From Microgenomates group bacterium GW2011_GWC1_46_15 (lineage in GTDB: Bacteria > Patescibacteria > Microgenomatia > UBA1400 > UBA12028), in contig LCLX01000001.1 in NCBI GenBank assembly GCA_001002285.1, positions 357,067 to 421,066 on the forward strand: DNA of 64,000 nt, read 5' to 3'. Both the position numbers and the translations under genes were made by a program. Below are positions 16,350 through 23,734 of the stretch, piece by piece (positions within the stretch are counted from its first letter, which is position 1; each line of letters begins with the position of its first letter). The notes under the pieces were generated by a model that was not told where the DNA came from, did no database searches, and saw nothing but the letters and a program-made list of their open reading frames with translations.

Positions 16350-17854
16350 TGCGGTTTTTTATTCTGCTTTTTTGTATTGGCTTAGCCCTTCGTATCTACC
16401 CGAGCTTTCATCATATTGTATTTCCGTATGACCAAGCGCGCGACGCGCTTATGTTCCAGGACATGGTAAATCGCACACACCTGCCGCTTCTCGGTCCTGT
16501 GACCGATATTCCCGGGGTTCACCATGGCCCGCTTTTCTATCTTCTTATGATTCCGCTGTACGCACTGAGTAACAGTGATCCATGGCTTCCGGTGTTTTTT
16601 CTTATGCTGGTAAATCTTTCAACGATGATTCCGCTCTATTTTTTCACAAAAGAAGTTTTTCATGACAAAAGAGTGACCATAATCACACTGGTATTGTTTA
16701 TAGTTTCGTATGAGATGATTTCGTACTCAAAATGGATCAGCAATCCCGTACTGGCGGTTCCACTCTTTGCAACGTTTCTCCTCCTTTTATGGAGGGTATG
16801 GAAAACACAGAAAAAACAGGTGTTTTGGCTGGGGCTTGTTTTTGGACTTCTTGTGCAGAGTGAAATTGTGCTGGCTTACCTGCTTTTTCCTTGCTATATC
16901 ATTTTATCTAAAGGGCGCGTACATATAAAACAGTGGCTGCTTTTTCATTTGGGCGTTGGTGTAGGAATTCTTCCGTATCTCGTTGCAGAATTAAAGTATC
17001 ATTTCCAAGCAACAAACGCCCTCATCCATTTCCTGGGAAGTACTGCACAAAAAAATCCCCTCGTTTTTCTCACAACATTTCGGCATGGTATCAGCATATT
17101 GAGTACATTGGTAAGAAATAATCTTTTTGGACTTCCCCCCATTTCTGCTTTATTAACGTTTGTGATTATCACCGTGTTGTGCTTTTTCGCGGTACGGAAA
17201 ACGATACCCTCATGGAAGCCGGCTCTACACTTTCTATATGGCATGTTAGCGTGTGGCGTTGGTGTCCTCATGTTCGGTAAGTCTCCGGAGATATTCTTTT
17301 TTGCAGGATTCGGTTCAATTCTACTCATCATCGCCGCGGTCTTTCTTGTCGTTATGATGAAAGAGAAGCAGTGGGAGTTTGCCGCTTTTATCACGTGTAT
17401 TATTCTCGCAAGCCAGATAGCGTTGACTGTTGAACAGGCGCGTGCTGGCAACGCATATATTCAGGCGCAAAAAGGAGTGTTGTTTGACCAGCGGTTGCAG
17501 GTTCTTGATGCGATATATACGCGTGTTTCCAGTGATACACCATTTACTATTAGTGTTTTTGGGACGCCATACGGGGTACGTACATCATGGGCCTACTATT
17601 TTTCGTACTACAGTTCTCGCCAAGCGGTGATACTGCCGAAGTGGTATGGGTACACCGTGAATGGTTTTATTGGAGATGATATTCTTCCGCACGTTGATGC
17701 GCCAGCGCGAGTTCACATTGCGGTGTATGAACCGGAGTTTTCCATTGCGCCACAATATAAGGATGAGTTTACGGCGTACCAAAACGCGCACACCACGATT
17801 GTTGAAAGATTTACACTCAATAATCACAGTATTGAAATACGAAAACCGAAATAA
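16349..17854 (+). CDS. GT-C-like membrane glycosyltransferase
   Basis: A 501-residue polytopic protein with about eleven hydrophobic segments and a soluble C-terminal tail of about 100 residues. The first outer loop carries FPYDQARDALMFQDM, then GPVTDIPGVHHGPLFYLLM. The Asp-containing loop after helix one is the usual place for the GT-C catalytic acid. The convergent gene at 17855-19333 has the same plan (FMFDGAKDSLVM, then GPTTSISGLFYGPAWYY), so they are paralogues. Its ATG overlaps the stop of an epimerase remnant, suggesting past operon coupling. It may now depend on the cassette A promoter. Donor and acceptor unknown. Confidence 0.82.
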   Translation: MRFFILLFCIGLALRIYPSFHHIVFPYDQARDALMFQDMVNRTHLPLLGPVTDIPGVHHGPLFYLLMIPLYALSNSDPWLPVFFLMLVNLSTMIPLYFFTKEVFHDKRVTIITLVLFIVSYEMISYSKWISNPVLAVPLFATFLLLLWRVWKTQKKQVFWLGLVFGLLVQSEIVLAYLLFPCYIILSKGRVHIKQWLLFHLGVGVGILPYLVAELKYHFQATNALIHFLGSTAQKNPLVFLTTFRHGISILSTLVRNNLFGLPPISALLTFVIITVLCFFAVRKTIPSWKPALHFLYGMLACGVGVLMFGKSPEIFFFAGFGSILLIIAAVFLVVMMKEKQWEFAAFITCIILASQIALTVEQARAGNAYIQAQKGVLFDQRLQVLDAIYTRVSSDTPFTISVFGTPYGVRTSWAYYFSYYSSRQAVILPKWYGYTVNGFIGDDILPHVDAPARVHIAVYEPEFSIAPQYKDEFTAYQNAHTTIVERFTLNNHSIEIRKPK

Positions 17855-17862
17855 TTATTTCG
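17847..17862. repeat. 16-bp perfect palindrome spanning abutting convergent stop codons
   Basis: CGAAATAATTATTTCG is fully self-complementary. Its centre is the junction of the TAA ending the plus-strand GT-C gene (17852-17854) and the TAA ending the minus-strand GT-C gene (17855-17857). There is no GC-rich stem with a U tract, so it is at best a weak terminator. Confidence 0.7.
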
Positions 17863-19333
17863 CGACTTGTTTTGTTTTATACACCGTAATTGCATCGTTG
17901 ATTTTCACCGTTTCTAGAATAGTAAGGTGTTTTGCGACACGGTCCCACCACGGATCAAAAAACTGTTTGTGGTCGAACTTTTCAACAATCAAGATAATAA
18001 ACTCCGGCTTTTGTGTGTTTGCTGGAACGTGCTTCTGTGGGATATATGTGATCTCCCCCGGAGCGTAACTAAACTCAGTAGGAAGCGGTTTCCCTTTTAG
18101 ATTTTCTGTTAGGTACAGCAGTTGGTATGTGTAGTCATAAATCTCAGGAACGAATTGGTATGAAGAAAATGGTTTGCCATCACTCATTGCATACGCGGTT
18201 TCAATAGCTTTGAGCTTTGGAGCCAGTAGAATACGATCGGTTTGTGCGAGAGAACGATAGTTCTGCCAAGATCCATACATACTCCCCACGCTCAAAATAA
18301 GAAATGCTATCACGATGTGAGGTTTATACTTTGGAATAACAGACTCAACTGCTTTTGAGAAAAGATAAATCCAAAGAGGGGTAAGCGCGACTAGATAATA
18401 TGGTTTGATTGGAAGGTCTAAATAGAGAAGAAATGTTCCAGCAAGAATGAGAAGAAGAACGCGGTACTCATATACTTTGCGATTTTTATAGAGAAAGAAT
18501 AATACAAGCAAAACGCTTGCAACGGACAACGCCATATTTGCTAAAGGAAGCGTGCTTAAGTGGATGTTGTCATAAAAGTACCGCGCAACCTCGACAATTC
18601 TGGCAGGTCCATCACTATTCGGTTGAATGATTGCTGATTGTTCACGGTAGCGTGTTACAAAGTTCATAACGGCGCGGGTCTGCAGAAAATCATGACGGAG
18701 TTCAAACATCGCGGAAGGGGCGAGTGTTATAAAGAAAGCAACGCACATCAAAACGAATTGTTTGAGTTGCATCTTCATTTTTGAAAGGAAGAGCAAAACG
18801 ATCACAAGCGGGAGAAACACAATCGCAAACGCCACTTCAAAATGGAACATAAGAGAAGAAAAAAACGCGATGCCCATAAGAACCCAAGTGTTGGCATATT
18901 TTCCAGATTTCAACTTTTTCAAAAGCAAAAAAACCGGCAAAGTACAAAAGGAAGTCATATACGGAGTCCACGCGGTTTGTTGACTCGCTATGACGCTAAT
19001 AGATACAGCATACAAAAAAGCGGAAAACCTTCCGACGTACCGGTAAAACACATACAGCGTAATAAGTGAGAGGAACAAGACACCAACAACGCTTGCAAGC
19101 GGGTGAAAACCGCCGAGGATATTAAACGGAAGGGCAATGTAGTACCACGCGGGGCCGTAAAAAAGACCGCTGATGCTTGTCGTCGGGCCAACCAATGCCG
19201 GTTTGTGCTGAAGATACATCTCCAACATGACTAATGAGTCTTTTGCGCCGTCAAACATAAAGGGAAAGTTTCCACCAAGAATAGGAACAATACGGAGAGC
19301 AAGTGCAAAAAGAGCGAGAAGGATAAACACCAT
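17855..19333 (-). CDS. GT-C-like membrane glycosyltransferase (paralogue of the 16349 gene)
   Basis: 492 residues with about eleven hydrophobic segments and a soluble C-terminal tail. Near the N terminus it has FPFMFDGAKDSLVMLEMYLQ, then GPTTSISGLFYGPAWYYIA, matching the plan of the convergent gene at 16349. These features fit the GT-C class acting on the outer membrane face with lipid-linked sugars. The start at 19333 is supported by TGA-GATACT ending eight bases upstream on the minus strand, so the mRNA is probably leaderless or nearly so. It is flanked by cassette B upstream and its paralogue downstream with no intergenic base. Substrate unknown. Confidence 0.82.
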   Translation of the reverse strand: MVFILLALFALALRIVPILGGNFPFMFDGAKDSLVMLEMYLQHKPALVGPTTSISGLFYGPAWYYIALPFNILGGFHPLASVVGVLFLSLITLYVFYRYVGRFSAFLYAVSISVIASQQTAWTPYMTSFCTLPVFLLLKKLKSGKYANTWVLMGIAFFSSLMFHFEVAFAIVFLPLVIVLLFLSKMKMQLKQFVLMCVAFFITLAPSAMFELRHDFLQTRAVMNFVTRYREQSAIIQPNSDGPARIVEVARYFYDNIHLSTLPLANMALSVASVLLVLFFLYKNRKVYEYRVLLLILAGTFLLYLDLPIKPYYLVALTPLWIYLFSKAVESVIPKYKPHIVIAFLILSVGSMYGSWQNYRSLAQTDRILLAPKLKAIETAYAMSDGKPFSSYQFVPEIYDYTYQLLYLTENLKGKPLPTEFSYAPGEITYIPQKHVPANTQKPEFIILIVEKFDHKQFFDPWWDRVAKHLTILETVKINDAITVYKTKQVAK

Positions 19334-19341
19334 ACGTCAAG

Positions 19342-19350
19342 AGTATCTCA
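19342..19350 (-). promoter_or_regulatory. Extended -10 promoter for the minus-strand GT-C gene
   Basis: On the minus strand TGA-GATACT lies eight bases before the ATG at 19333. No ribosome-binding site intervenes, so a leaderless or near-leaderless transcript is expected. No convincing -35 element. Confidence 0.45.
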
Positions 19351-19406
19351 CGTGTTTTCCTTTGCTACAAGCCATCGGAAGAACAGATTGATCCATTAAG
19401 ATCATG

Positions 19407-19435
19407 TTGATTTTTCCACGCACACTGCGTATGCT
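19407..19435 (+). promoter_or_regulatory. Promoter of cassette B
   Basis: TTGATT (19407-19412), 17-base spacer, TATGCT (19430-19435). The -35 box and the spacing are identical to cassette A. The expected transcript start is near 19442, giving a leader of about 157 bases. Confidence 0.6.
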
Positions 19436-19441
19436 CATCTT

Positions 19442-19599
19442 CCGTTCACTTCAGTGCACAGTGGACATCTCCCCTATTCGTCACTTGCGCGCAAACAAGC
19501 ATGCGACAAGTGTCCACACCAACGAATACGCACATCGTACACACGAACTGTCCCCTTGGGGACACCAATCGTCCCCCTCTGGGACAAGAAAGGAACGTC
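19442..19599 (+). promoter_or_regulatory. Structured 5' leader of cassette B
   Basis: The same nested architecture as cassette A: outer stem TATTCGT (19475-19481) with ACGAATA (19522-19528), and inner stem CACTTG (19482-19487) with CAAGTG (19507-19512). A CGC/GCG helix lies inside. Relative to A the outer stem has a C:G to U:A paired change, and the inner pairs are replaced by different complementary bases. TGTCCCC/GGGGACA (19549-19564) and GTCCC/GGGAC (19571-19585) follow, the last ending next to AAGAAAGG. GTGGACA (19461-19467) could also pair with TGTCCAC (19511-19517), overlapping the inner stem's last two pairs and crossing the outer stem as a possible pseudoknot. Confidence 0.6.
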
Positions 19600-19965
19600 A
19601 TGCTTACTTTAGGAGATAAAAAGTGGATTAAGGCATATTTTGATGGGTCGTTTGACCGCAAATTTCCCTCAGCCTTCGATAAATCTTTCGATAAATCCTT
19701 CGATAAAGCCTTTAAACCAGCCTTTAAAGAAGCCTTTGGAGAAGTCCATATCTTGCTCCGCAATGATATCGCTCAGTTTAAAGATGATATTCTCACAGAA
19801 CTTCATCCCCTGCGGGAAGATCATGATGTTCTCTCATATCATTCATCCGAGCACTCAGATCAACTGGAGAACCATGACCGCCGTATTACCGCGTTGGAGC
19901 GCCACAATCCCCGTTCGCCAGTAGCCGCTGTTTCAGAAAAAGTACGGTTGAAGTACAAAGCGTAA
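19600..19965 (+). CDS. Cassette B small protein: Phe-tetrad repeat plus coiled coil
   Basis: A 121-residue protein, full-length paralogue of the 16099 product. The start at 19600 has AAAGG six bases upstream in the same GGGACAAGAAAGG context; upstream in-frame ATG codons fall in the structured leader and were rejected. Parts in order: MLTLGDKKWIKAYF; Phe at every fourth residue from 14 to 46 (nine in all, with DKSF, DKAF, KPAF, KEAF units); ILLRNDIAQFKDDIL; then a predicted coiled coil SDQLENHDRRITALERH; and a basic tail. The coiled-coil part resembles small proteins I associate with CPR genomes. A period of exactly four is unusual for a left-handed coiled coil. No signal peptide. Function unknown. 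Confidence 0.75.
   Translation: MLTLGDKKWIKAYFDGSFDRKFPSAFDKSFDKSFDKAFKPAFKEAFGEVHILLRNDIAQFKDDILTELHPLREDHDVLSYHSSEHSDQLENHDRRITALERHNPRSPVAAVSEKVRLKYKA
19639..19737 (+). repeat. 12-base tandem repeat array, cassette B
   Basis: Nine Phe codons are spaced exactly 12 bases apart. The central units (TTCGATAAATC-type) are nearly identical in DNA, which allows slippage. Cassette A has eight Phe codons in the matching region. Confidence 0.8.
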
Positions 19966-19980
19966 GACAAAACATAATCC

Positions 19981-20006
19981 ATCAGATGCTACAATGGCAG
20001 TATACT
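19981..20006 (+). promoter_or_regulatory. Promoter region of the 20014 methyltransferase
   Basis: ATCAGATGCTACAAT (19981-19995) contains an extended -10 box TGC-TACAAT. TATACT (20001-20006) follows, ending seven bases before the ATG at 20014. The 15-base element recurs exactly at 20677-20691 before the next gene. Confidence 0.55.
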
Positions 20007-20013
20007 AAGAAGT

Positions 20014-20673
20014 ATGTACCGCAAAGTGATATCCCGGATAAATAAGAGTTACTATCTTCACAAACTAAGTGAACCGATTCGCACATTCACCGTGCGGGGG
20101 AAACTGTATCGTTATTTTTGTCACCGGTACAACACAACATGGTTAAATGAGCGCGCAGTTGAGGTGCCGCTCATATGGTCTGAAGTGCAGCGTTACCCAA
20201 ACGATCAAGTTCTTGAAGTTGGGAATGTTTTGTCACATTATTTCCCGACTACTCATCAAGTCGTTGATAAATACGAAACTGCTCCAAAAGTTATGAATCA
20301 AGACATTGTTAAATTTCATTCCAAGAAAAAATTTATGCTTATTGTAAGCATTTCGACCCTAGAACATGTTGGTTGGGACGAATCGCCCCGCGATAAACAG
20401 AAAATACTTACTGCCATAAAGGTATTAATGCGTTTGTTGCGTCCGGGAGGCACATTGATTATGACATTACCATTAGGATACAATCCTCATTTGGATCAAT
20501 ATCTTCGAACAAATACATTACATTTTGATACATCACTCTTTTTAAAACGTACTTCCGCTTTTAACACTTGGCGTGAAGTGAGTAAGCATGTTTTGGAAGA
20601 GCATCCTCAGTATAATCACCCTTTTCAAAATGCCAACGTCATTGTCATCGGTACGTATCGAAAAGAACTATAG
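20014..20673 (+). CDS. SAM-dependent methyltransferase (class I fold, atypical)
   Basis: A 219-residue protein. A degenerate motif I is seen as VLEVGNVLSHYFP near residue 68, with VVDKYE as the acidic end of beta 2. SISTLEHVGWDE corresponds to the motif of class I methyltransferases around beta 4, and LLRPGGTLIMTLPLGYNP to the post-III region. The glycine-rich loop is weaker than usual (GN rather than GxGxG), so it might be a divergent enzyme. It sits alone between two copies of a 15-base promoter element. Its likely role is decorating a local glycan, inferred from context. The start follows TATACT by seven bases. Confidence 0.75.
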   Translation: MYRKVISRINKSYYLHKLSEPIRTFTVRGKLYRYFCHRYNTTWLNERAVEVPLIWSEVQRYPNDQVLEVGNVLSHYFPTTHQVVDKYETAPKVMNQDIVKFHSKKKFMLIVSISTLEHVGWDESPRDKQKILTAIKVLMRLLRPGGTLIMTLPLGYNPHLDQYLRTNTLHFDTSLFLKRTSAFNTWREVSKHVLEEHPQYNHPFQNANVIVIGTYRKEL

Positions 20674-20676
20674 TTG

Positions 20677-20691
20677 ATCAGATGCTACAAT
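20677..20691 (+). promoter_or_regulatory. Extended -10 promoter for a leaderless GT2 gene
   Basis: TGC-TACAAT (20683-20691) lies within the repeated 15-mer ATCAGATGCTACAAT and ends six bases before the ATG at 20698. No ribosome-binding site and no good -35 element. Confidence 0.7.
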
Positions 20692-20697
20692 ACGCGC

Positions 20698-21357
20698 ATG
20701 CGGATTGTTGTTATTATCCCTGGCTACAACGAGGAAAAATACCTTGAAGAAACACTGAGGGGGGTGTTAAAGGTAACTAAAGACGTTATCTATGTTGATG
20801 ATGGTTCTTCGGACTCTTCTGTGTCTATCGCGAAAAAATATCTTACACATGTGTTGGTACACGAAACAAATCTTGGCAAAGGAGCGGCGCTCAAAACGGG
20901 ATGCGAGTACGCGTTTTCACACCTCAAAGCAGATGCGGTAGTGTTTATGGACTCGGATAATCAACACAGAGCATCAGATCTTCCCCGCTTTTTTTCAGAG
21001 TTAAAAAAGGGAACTCCCGTCGTGTTTGGTGTGCGTAAGTTTGGTTCCGCGACACCGTTGATGCGTTTTCTCGGCAATAAGTTTGCGTCGGTGCTCATGA
21101 GTTTCCTTTATAGGCGATACATTCCAGACATTCCGTCTGGCTATAAAGCGATGAATAAATCCGCATATAAAGAATTAGTGTGGAATTCCGCTGGGTATGA
21201 GGTAGAAATGGAGATTGCGGTCCGTGTGGTTCAAAAAAAAATAAAGTACACAGAAATTGAGATTGAGGCGATCTATCACGATAATGACAAAGGGATGACG
21301 GCGATTGATGCCCTGCACATCGCAAAATGTTTGCTACAATGGAGAATAGGTCTATAA
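20698..21357 (+). CDS. GT2-family glycosyltransferase (DPM1-like, paired with DUF2304)
   Basis: 219 residues, starting at the ATG at 20698 (MRIVVIIPGYNEEKYLEE); an upstream TTG in the promoter is unlikely. Features are DVIYVDDGSSDSS, FMDSDNQHRASDLP as the metal-binding region, and DIPSGYKAMNKSAYKELV in the second half. The class transfers a sugar onto polyprenyl phosphate. It is followed by a DUF2304 membrane protein, a pairing seen repeatedly in bacteria in which the small protein probably helps membrane attachment. The mRNA should be leaderless. It ends eight bases before the next ATG. The sugar is unknown. Confidence 0.88.
   Translation: MRIVVIIPGYNEEKYLEETLRGVLKVTKDVIYVDDGSSDSSVSIAKKYLTHVLVHETNLGKGAALKTGCEYAFSHLKADAVVFMDSDNQHRASDLPRFFSELKKGTPVVFGVRKFGSATPLMRFLGNKFASVLMSFLYRRYIPDIPSGYKAMNKSAYKELVWNSAGYEVEMEIAVRVVQKKIKYTEIEIEAIYHDNDKGMTAIDALHIAKCLLQWRIGL
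21332..21340 (+). promoter_or_regulatory. Possible internal promoter for DUF2304/epimerase
   Basis: TGC-TACAAT occurs inside the end of the GT2 gene, 25 bases before the ATG at 21366. Unlike the leaderless cases, AAGGAG lies between it and the start. It may be a chance match to the same element. Confidence 0.4.
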
Positions 21358-21365
21358 GGAGAGTT

Positions 21366-21689
21366 ATGATTCCACTTCAGGCAATTTCCGTCATTTTCGC
21401 TCTTTTCATGTTATATATCGCGCGGATTCATCACAAAAAAGAACATATTGAAACATTTGAGTATGTGTTATGGGCATTTATCTGGGTTGCATTTATGTTT
21501 GCCGCGATTTTTCCACAGACGTTCCAGGGAATTGCTGAAACACTCAATATTTCACGCGTCTTTGATTTGCTTGTCATTATTGGCATGATGATTCTTACAT
21601 TCCTCACATTTCAAAACAGAATTTACTTCAAAAGATTAGAAAAAAAGTTAGAGAATGTAATAAGAAAAAGGGCGATTGATGAAGGGTAA
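21366..21689 (+). CDS. DUF2304-family small membrane protein
   Basis: A 107-residue protein with three hydrophobic segments (about residues 2-20, 34-55 and 72-90) and a basic coiled tail (RLEKKLENVIRKR). The pattern MIPLQAISVIFALFMLY, then a short charged loop and FEYVLWAFIWVAFMF, fits DUF2304. These proteins are found next to DPM1-like GT2 enzymes, as here, and may act as their membrane partner. A good AAGGAG site stands seven bases before the ATG at 21366; a TTG/ATG 39 bases earlier would read through the ribosome-binding site. It overlaps the next gene by 11 bases. Confidence 0.82.
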   Translation: MIPLQAISVIFALFMLYIARIHHKKEHIETFEYVLWAFIWVAFMFAAIFPQTFQGIAETLNISRVFDLLVIIGMMILTFLTFQNRIYFKRLEKKLENVIRKRAIDEG

Positions 21690-22686
21690 GATTCTTATTA
21701 CAGGTGCGGCAGGTTTTATCGGAAGCAATCTCGTTGATCTTCTTCTTCAAGAAAAAGTCCCAGTGAACGAACTACGATTGTTTGTGTACAACGATGAGTC
21801 GCTAGAGAATTTACCCGATTTGCCATTCGATATTGTGCGTGGGGACATCCGCGACAAACAAACGGTAAACCGTGCGATGGATGGAGTTAAAACGGTATAC
21901 CATTTAGCAGCGCGGATAGATTTTGATGGAAAAACATACGAAGAATATGAAGATGTGAACGTGGAAGGAACGCAGAATCTTCTTGATGCATGCCGTGGTA
22001 AAAAGATTCAAAAGTTTGTTTTTTTTAGTAGTATCGGAGTGTTTGGTATGCCGGCAGATACTGGAGATATTCTTGGCTGGGACGAAACACATCCAAAAAC
22101 GTATACAAACTTTTATGGTAGATCAAAGTGGGAGGGTGAACAGCGCGTGATGAAGGCGCACAAGCAATGGGGGCTTCCATATGTGATTGTGCGTCCCGCG
22201 AGCGTGTATGGTCCCAGAGAAAAAGGTCCAACATTAGCGCTATATAAGGCGATAAAACATCATGCGTTTGCAATGATCGGAGGCGGAAAAAACGTGATGC
22301 ATTATGTGTATGTTAAAGATCTCGTAAGAGGGGTTCGGCAAGCCCAGTTGAGCAAAAAAACATTGGGAAATTATATTCTTGCCGGCGCCGAACCAACACA
22401 ATTTCGCGATGTTGTCCGTTATGTTGCCGAAAGTATCAACGAACACGTTCCTCCGTGGCACATTCCCGTGCCAGCTGCGCTCGTGTTGGGATACGGTTTG
22501 GGAGCAGTAGGCCGCGCTACAGGAATAAAACCTCCGCTGTTTCCCTCAAGGGTAAGAACGATGACGACAAGCTATTACTACTCAATCGAAAAAGCAAAAA
22601 GGGAGATCCATTATCACCCCGAAACATCATTTCAGCAGGGGACACGCGTAACTGGAGCATGGTATCTTGAGCACCACTCTCTATAA
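21679..22686 (+). CDS. NAD(P)-dependent SDR epimerase/dehydratase (3-beta-HSD-like)
   Basis: 335 residues beginning MKGKILITGAAGFIGSNLVD with the Rossmann loop GAAGFIG. The body has VYHLAARIDFDG, FVFFSSIGVFG, the YGRSK catalytic YxxxK, and VRPASVYGPREKGP. C-terminal residues are less sugar-epimerase-like, and the sequence recalls the mixed SDR group that includes 3-beta-HSD-type and UDP-sugar enzymes. From context it probably modifies a nucleotide or lipid-linked sugar. The ATG at 21679 is preferred to the adjacent TTG; the start lies inside the DUF2304 gene. Its specific reaction is unknown. Confidence 0.82.
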   Translation: MKGKILITGAAGFIGSNLVDLLLQEKVPVNELRLFVYNDESLENLPDLPFDIVRGDIRDKQTVNRAMDGVKTVYHLAARIDFDGKTYEEYEDVNVEGTQNLLDACRGKKIQKFVFFSSIGVFGMPADTGDILGWDETHPKTYTNFYGRSKWEGEQRVMKAHKQWGLPYVIVRPASVYGPREKGPTLALYKAIKHHAFAMIGGGKNVMHYVYVKDLVRGVRQAQLSKKTLGNYILAGAEPTQFRDVVRYVAESINEHVPPWHIPVPAALVLGYGLGAVGRATGIKPPLFPSRVRTMTTSYYYSIEKAKREIHYHPETSFQQGTRVTGAWYLEHHSL

Positions 22687-22697
22687 CGATCATCACT

Positions 22698-23732
22698 ATG
22701 AAACATCCTAAAATTTCCGTTATTATCGTTACACATAACTCTGAGGCATACATTCGGCAATGTTTGGACGCTTTACTTCGTGTAACATACAAACCAATTG
22801 ACATCTACGTGATTGACAACGTTTCAACAGATAACACAACGCGCATACTAAACACATATAAACGAATTCATGCAACGTATCTCACAAAAAATATCGGGTT
22901 TGCAGAAGCCAACAATCAAGTGTGGAACACTATTCATGATGAGTATGTGTGCTTACTAAATCCAGACACAGTTGTAGAAAAATCATTTTTCGAATCTCCT
23001 CTTGCTGAAATGGAAAAAAATCCGCGTGTAGGAGCATGCCAGCCAATTGTGTATCTTCTTAAAGATAAAAATACCATCAATCTTACGGGAAAGAAAACAC
23101 ACTTTTTAGGATTTGATTGGATCGCGGGGTACAAAACAACTCGTGTTCCAATGCAACAGGAAATCACATCGTTTTCCGGATCAGGAGTGCTTTTGCGGTC
23201 GTCCGCGCTTCGTGATGTTGGATTTTTCGACCCATCGTACTTTATGTATTACGAAGATAGTGATTTGGCGTGGAGGATGCGTATGCGTGGATGGAGCATT
23301 ATGTTTATCCCGCAAAGCAAAATGTTCCACGACTACAAATACATGCCGGAGAAAGGAGGACTACATTTTTCAGAAAAGATCTTTTTCAACGAAAGAAATC
23401 GACTGATGACCGTGCTGAAAAATTATTCGTTGTGGACATTGATCTTAATACTTCCCGCTTTTCTTGCAACAGAACTTGGCCTTTTGGTGGTCGCTCTTTT
23501 GCAGGGATGGTTTCGTGCAAAGATCCGCAGTTACTTTTCTCTTTTCATTATGCTTCCTTCTATTTTGAAAAAACGTTCTCTGGCGCAAAAACAAAGAACA
23601 GCGCAAGATCGTGATATTGGTCAAGGATTTGAAACTGCTATTACGTTTGAAAAGTTCCAGCACCCCCTCGTGCGGTATATCGCAAACCCAATACTCAAGT
23701 GGTATTGGGGAATAATTCGACATATCATATAA
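22698..23732 (+). CDS. GT2-family glycosyltransferase (rhamnosyltransferase-like)
   Basis: 344 residues with KISVIIVTHNSEAYIRQ, DIYVIDNVSTDNT, LLNPDTVVEKSF (metal-binding NPD), SGSGVLLRSSALRDVG, and MYYEDSDLAWRMRMRGW. A C-terminal hydrophobic stretch (about residues 240-270) suggests membrane attachment. The motif order is that of WbbL-like rhamnosyl/galactosyltransferases. It starts 11 bases after the previous gene; TATAAC ten bases upstream of the ATG is a possible -10 box. The next gene begins two bases after its stop. Donor uncertain. Confidence 0.88.
   Translation: MKHPKISVIIVTHNSEAYIRQCLDALLRVTYKPIDIYVIDNVSTDNTTRILNTYKRIHATYLTKNIGFAEANNQVWNTIHDEYVCLLNPDTVVEKSFFESPLAEMEKNPRVGACQPIVYLLKDKNTINLTGKKTHFLGFDWIAGYKTTRVPMQQEITSFSGSGVLLRSSALRDVGFFDPSYFMYYEDSDLAWRMRMRGWSIMFIPQSKMFHDYKYMPEKGGLHFSEKIFFNERNRLMTVLKNYSLWTLILILPAFLATELGLLVVALLQGWFRAKIRSYFSLFIMLPSILKKRSLAQKQRTAQDRDIGQGFETAITFEKFQHPLVRYIANPILKWYWGIIRHII
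23723..23728 (+). promoter_or_regulatory. -10 element for a leaderless SDR gene
   Basis: TATCAT ends six bases before the ATG at 23735, overlapping the end of the preceding GT2 gene. There is no ribosome-binding site in the two-base intergenic gap, in keeping with a leaderless start. Confidence 0.55.
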
Positions 23733-23734
23733 CT

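Noticed and set aside
19549..19585. The GTCCC/GGGAC hairpins as transcription terminators
   Set aside because: No U tract follows; the second hairpin ends next to the ribosome-binding site and coding sequence, so translational control is more likely.
19501..19599. Upstream in-frame ATG at 19501 as start of the cassette B protein
   Set aside because: It falls in the structured leader and lacks similarity to copy A, while 19600 has AAAGG at good spacing and matches the copy A start (MLT-GDKKWIK).
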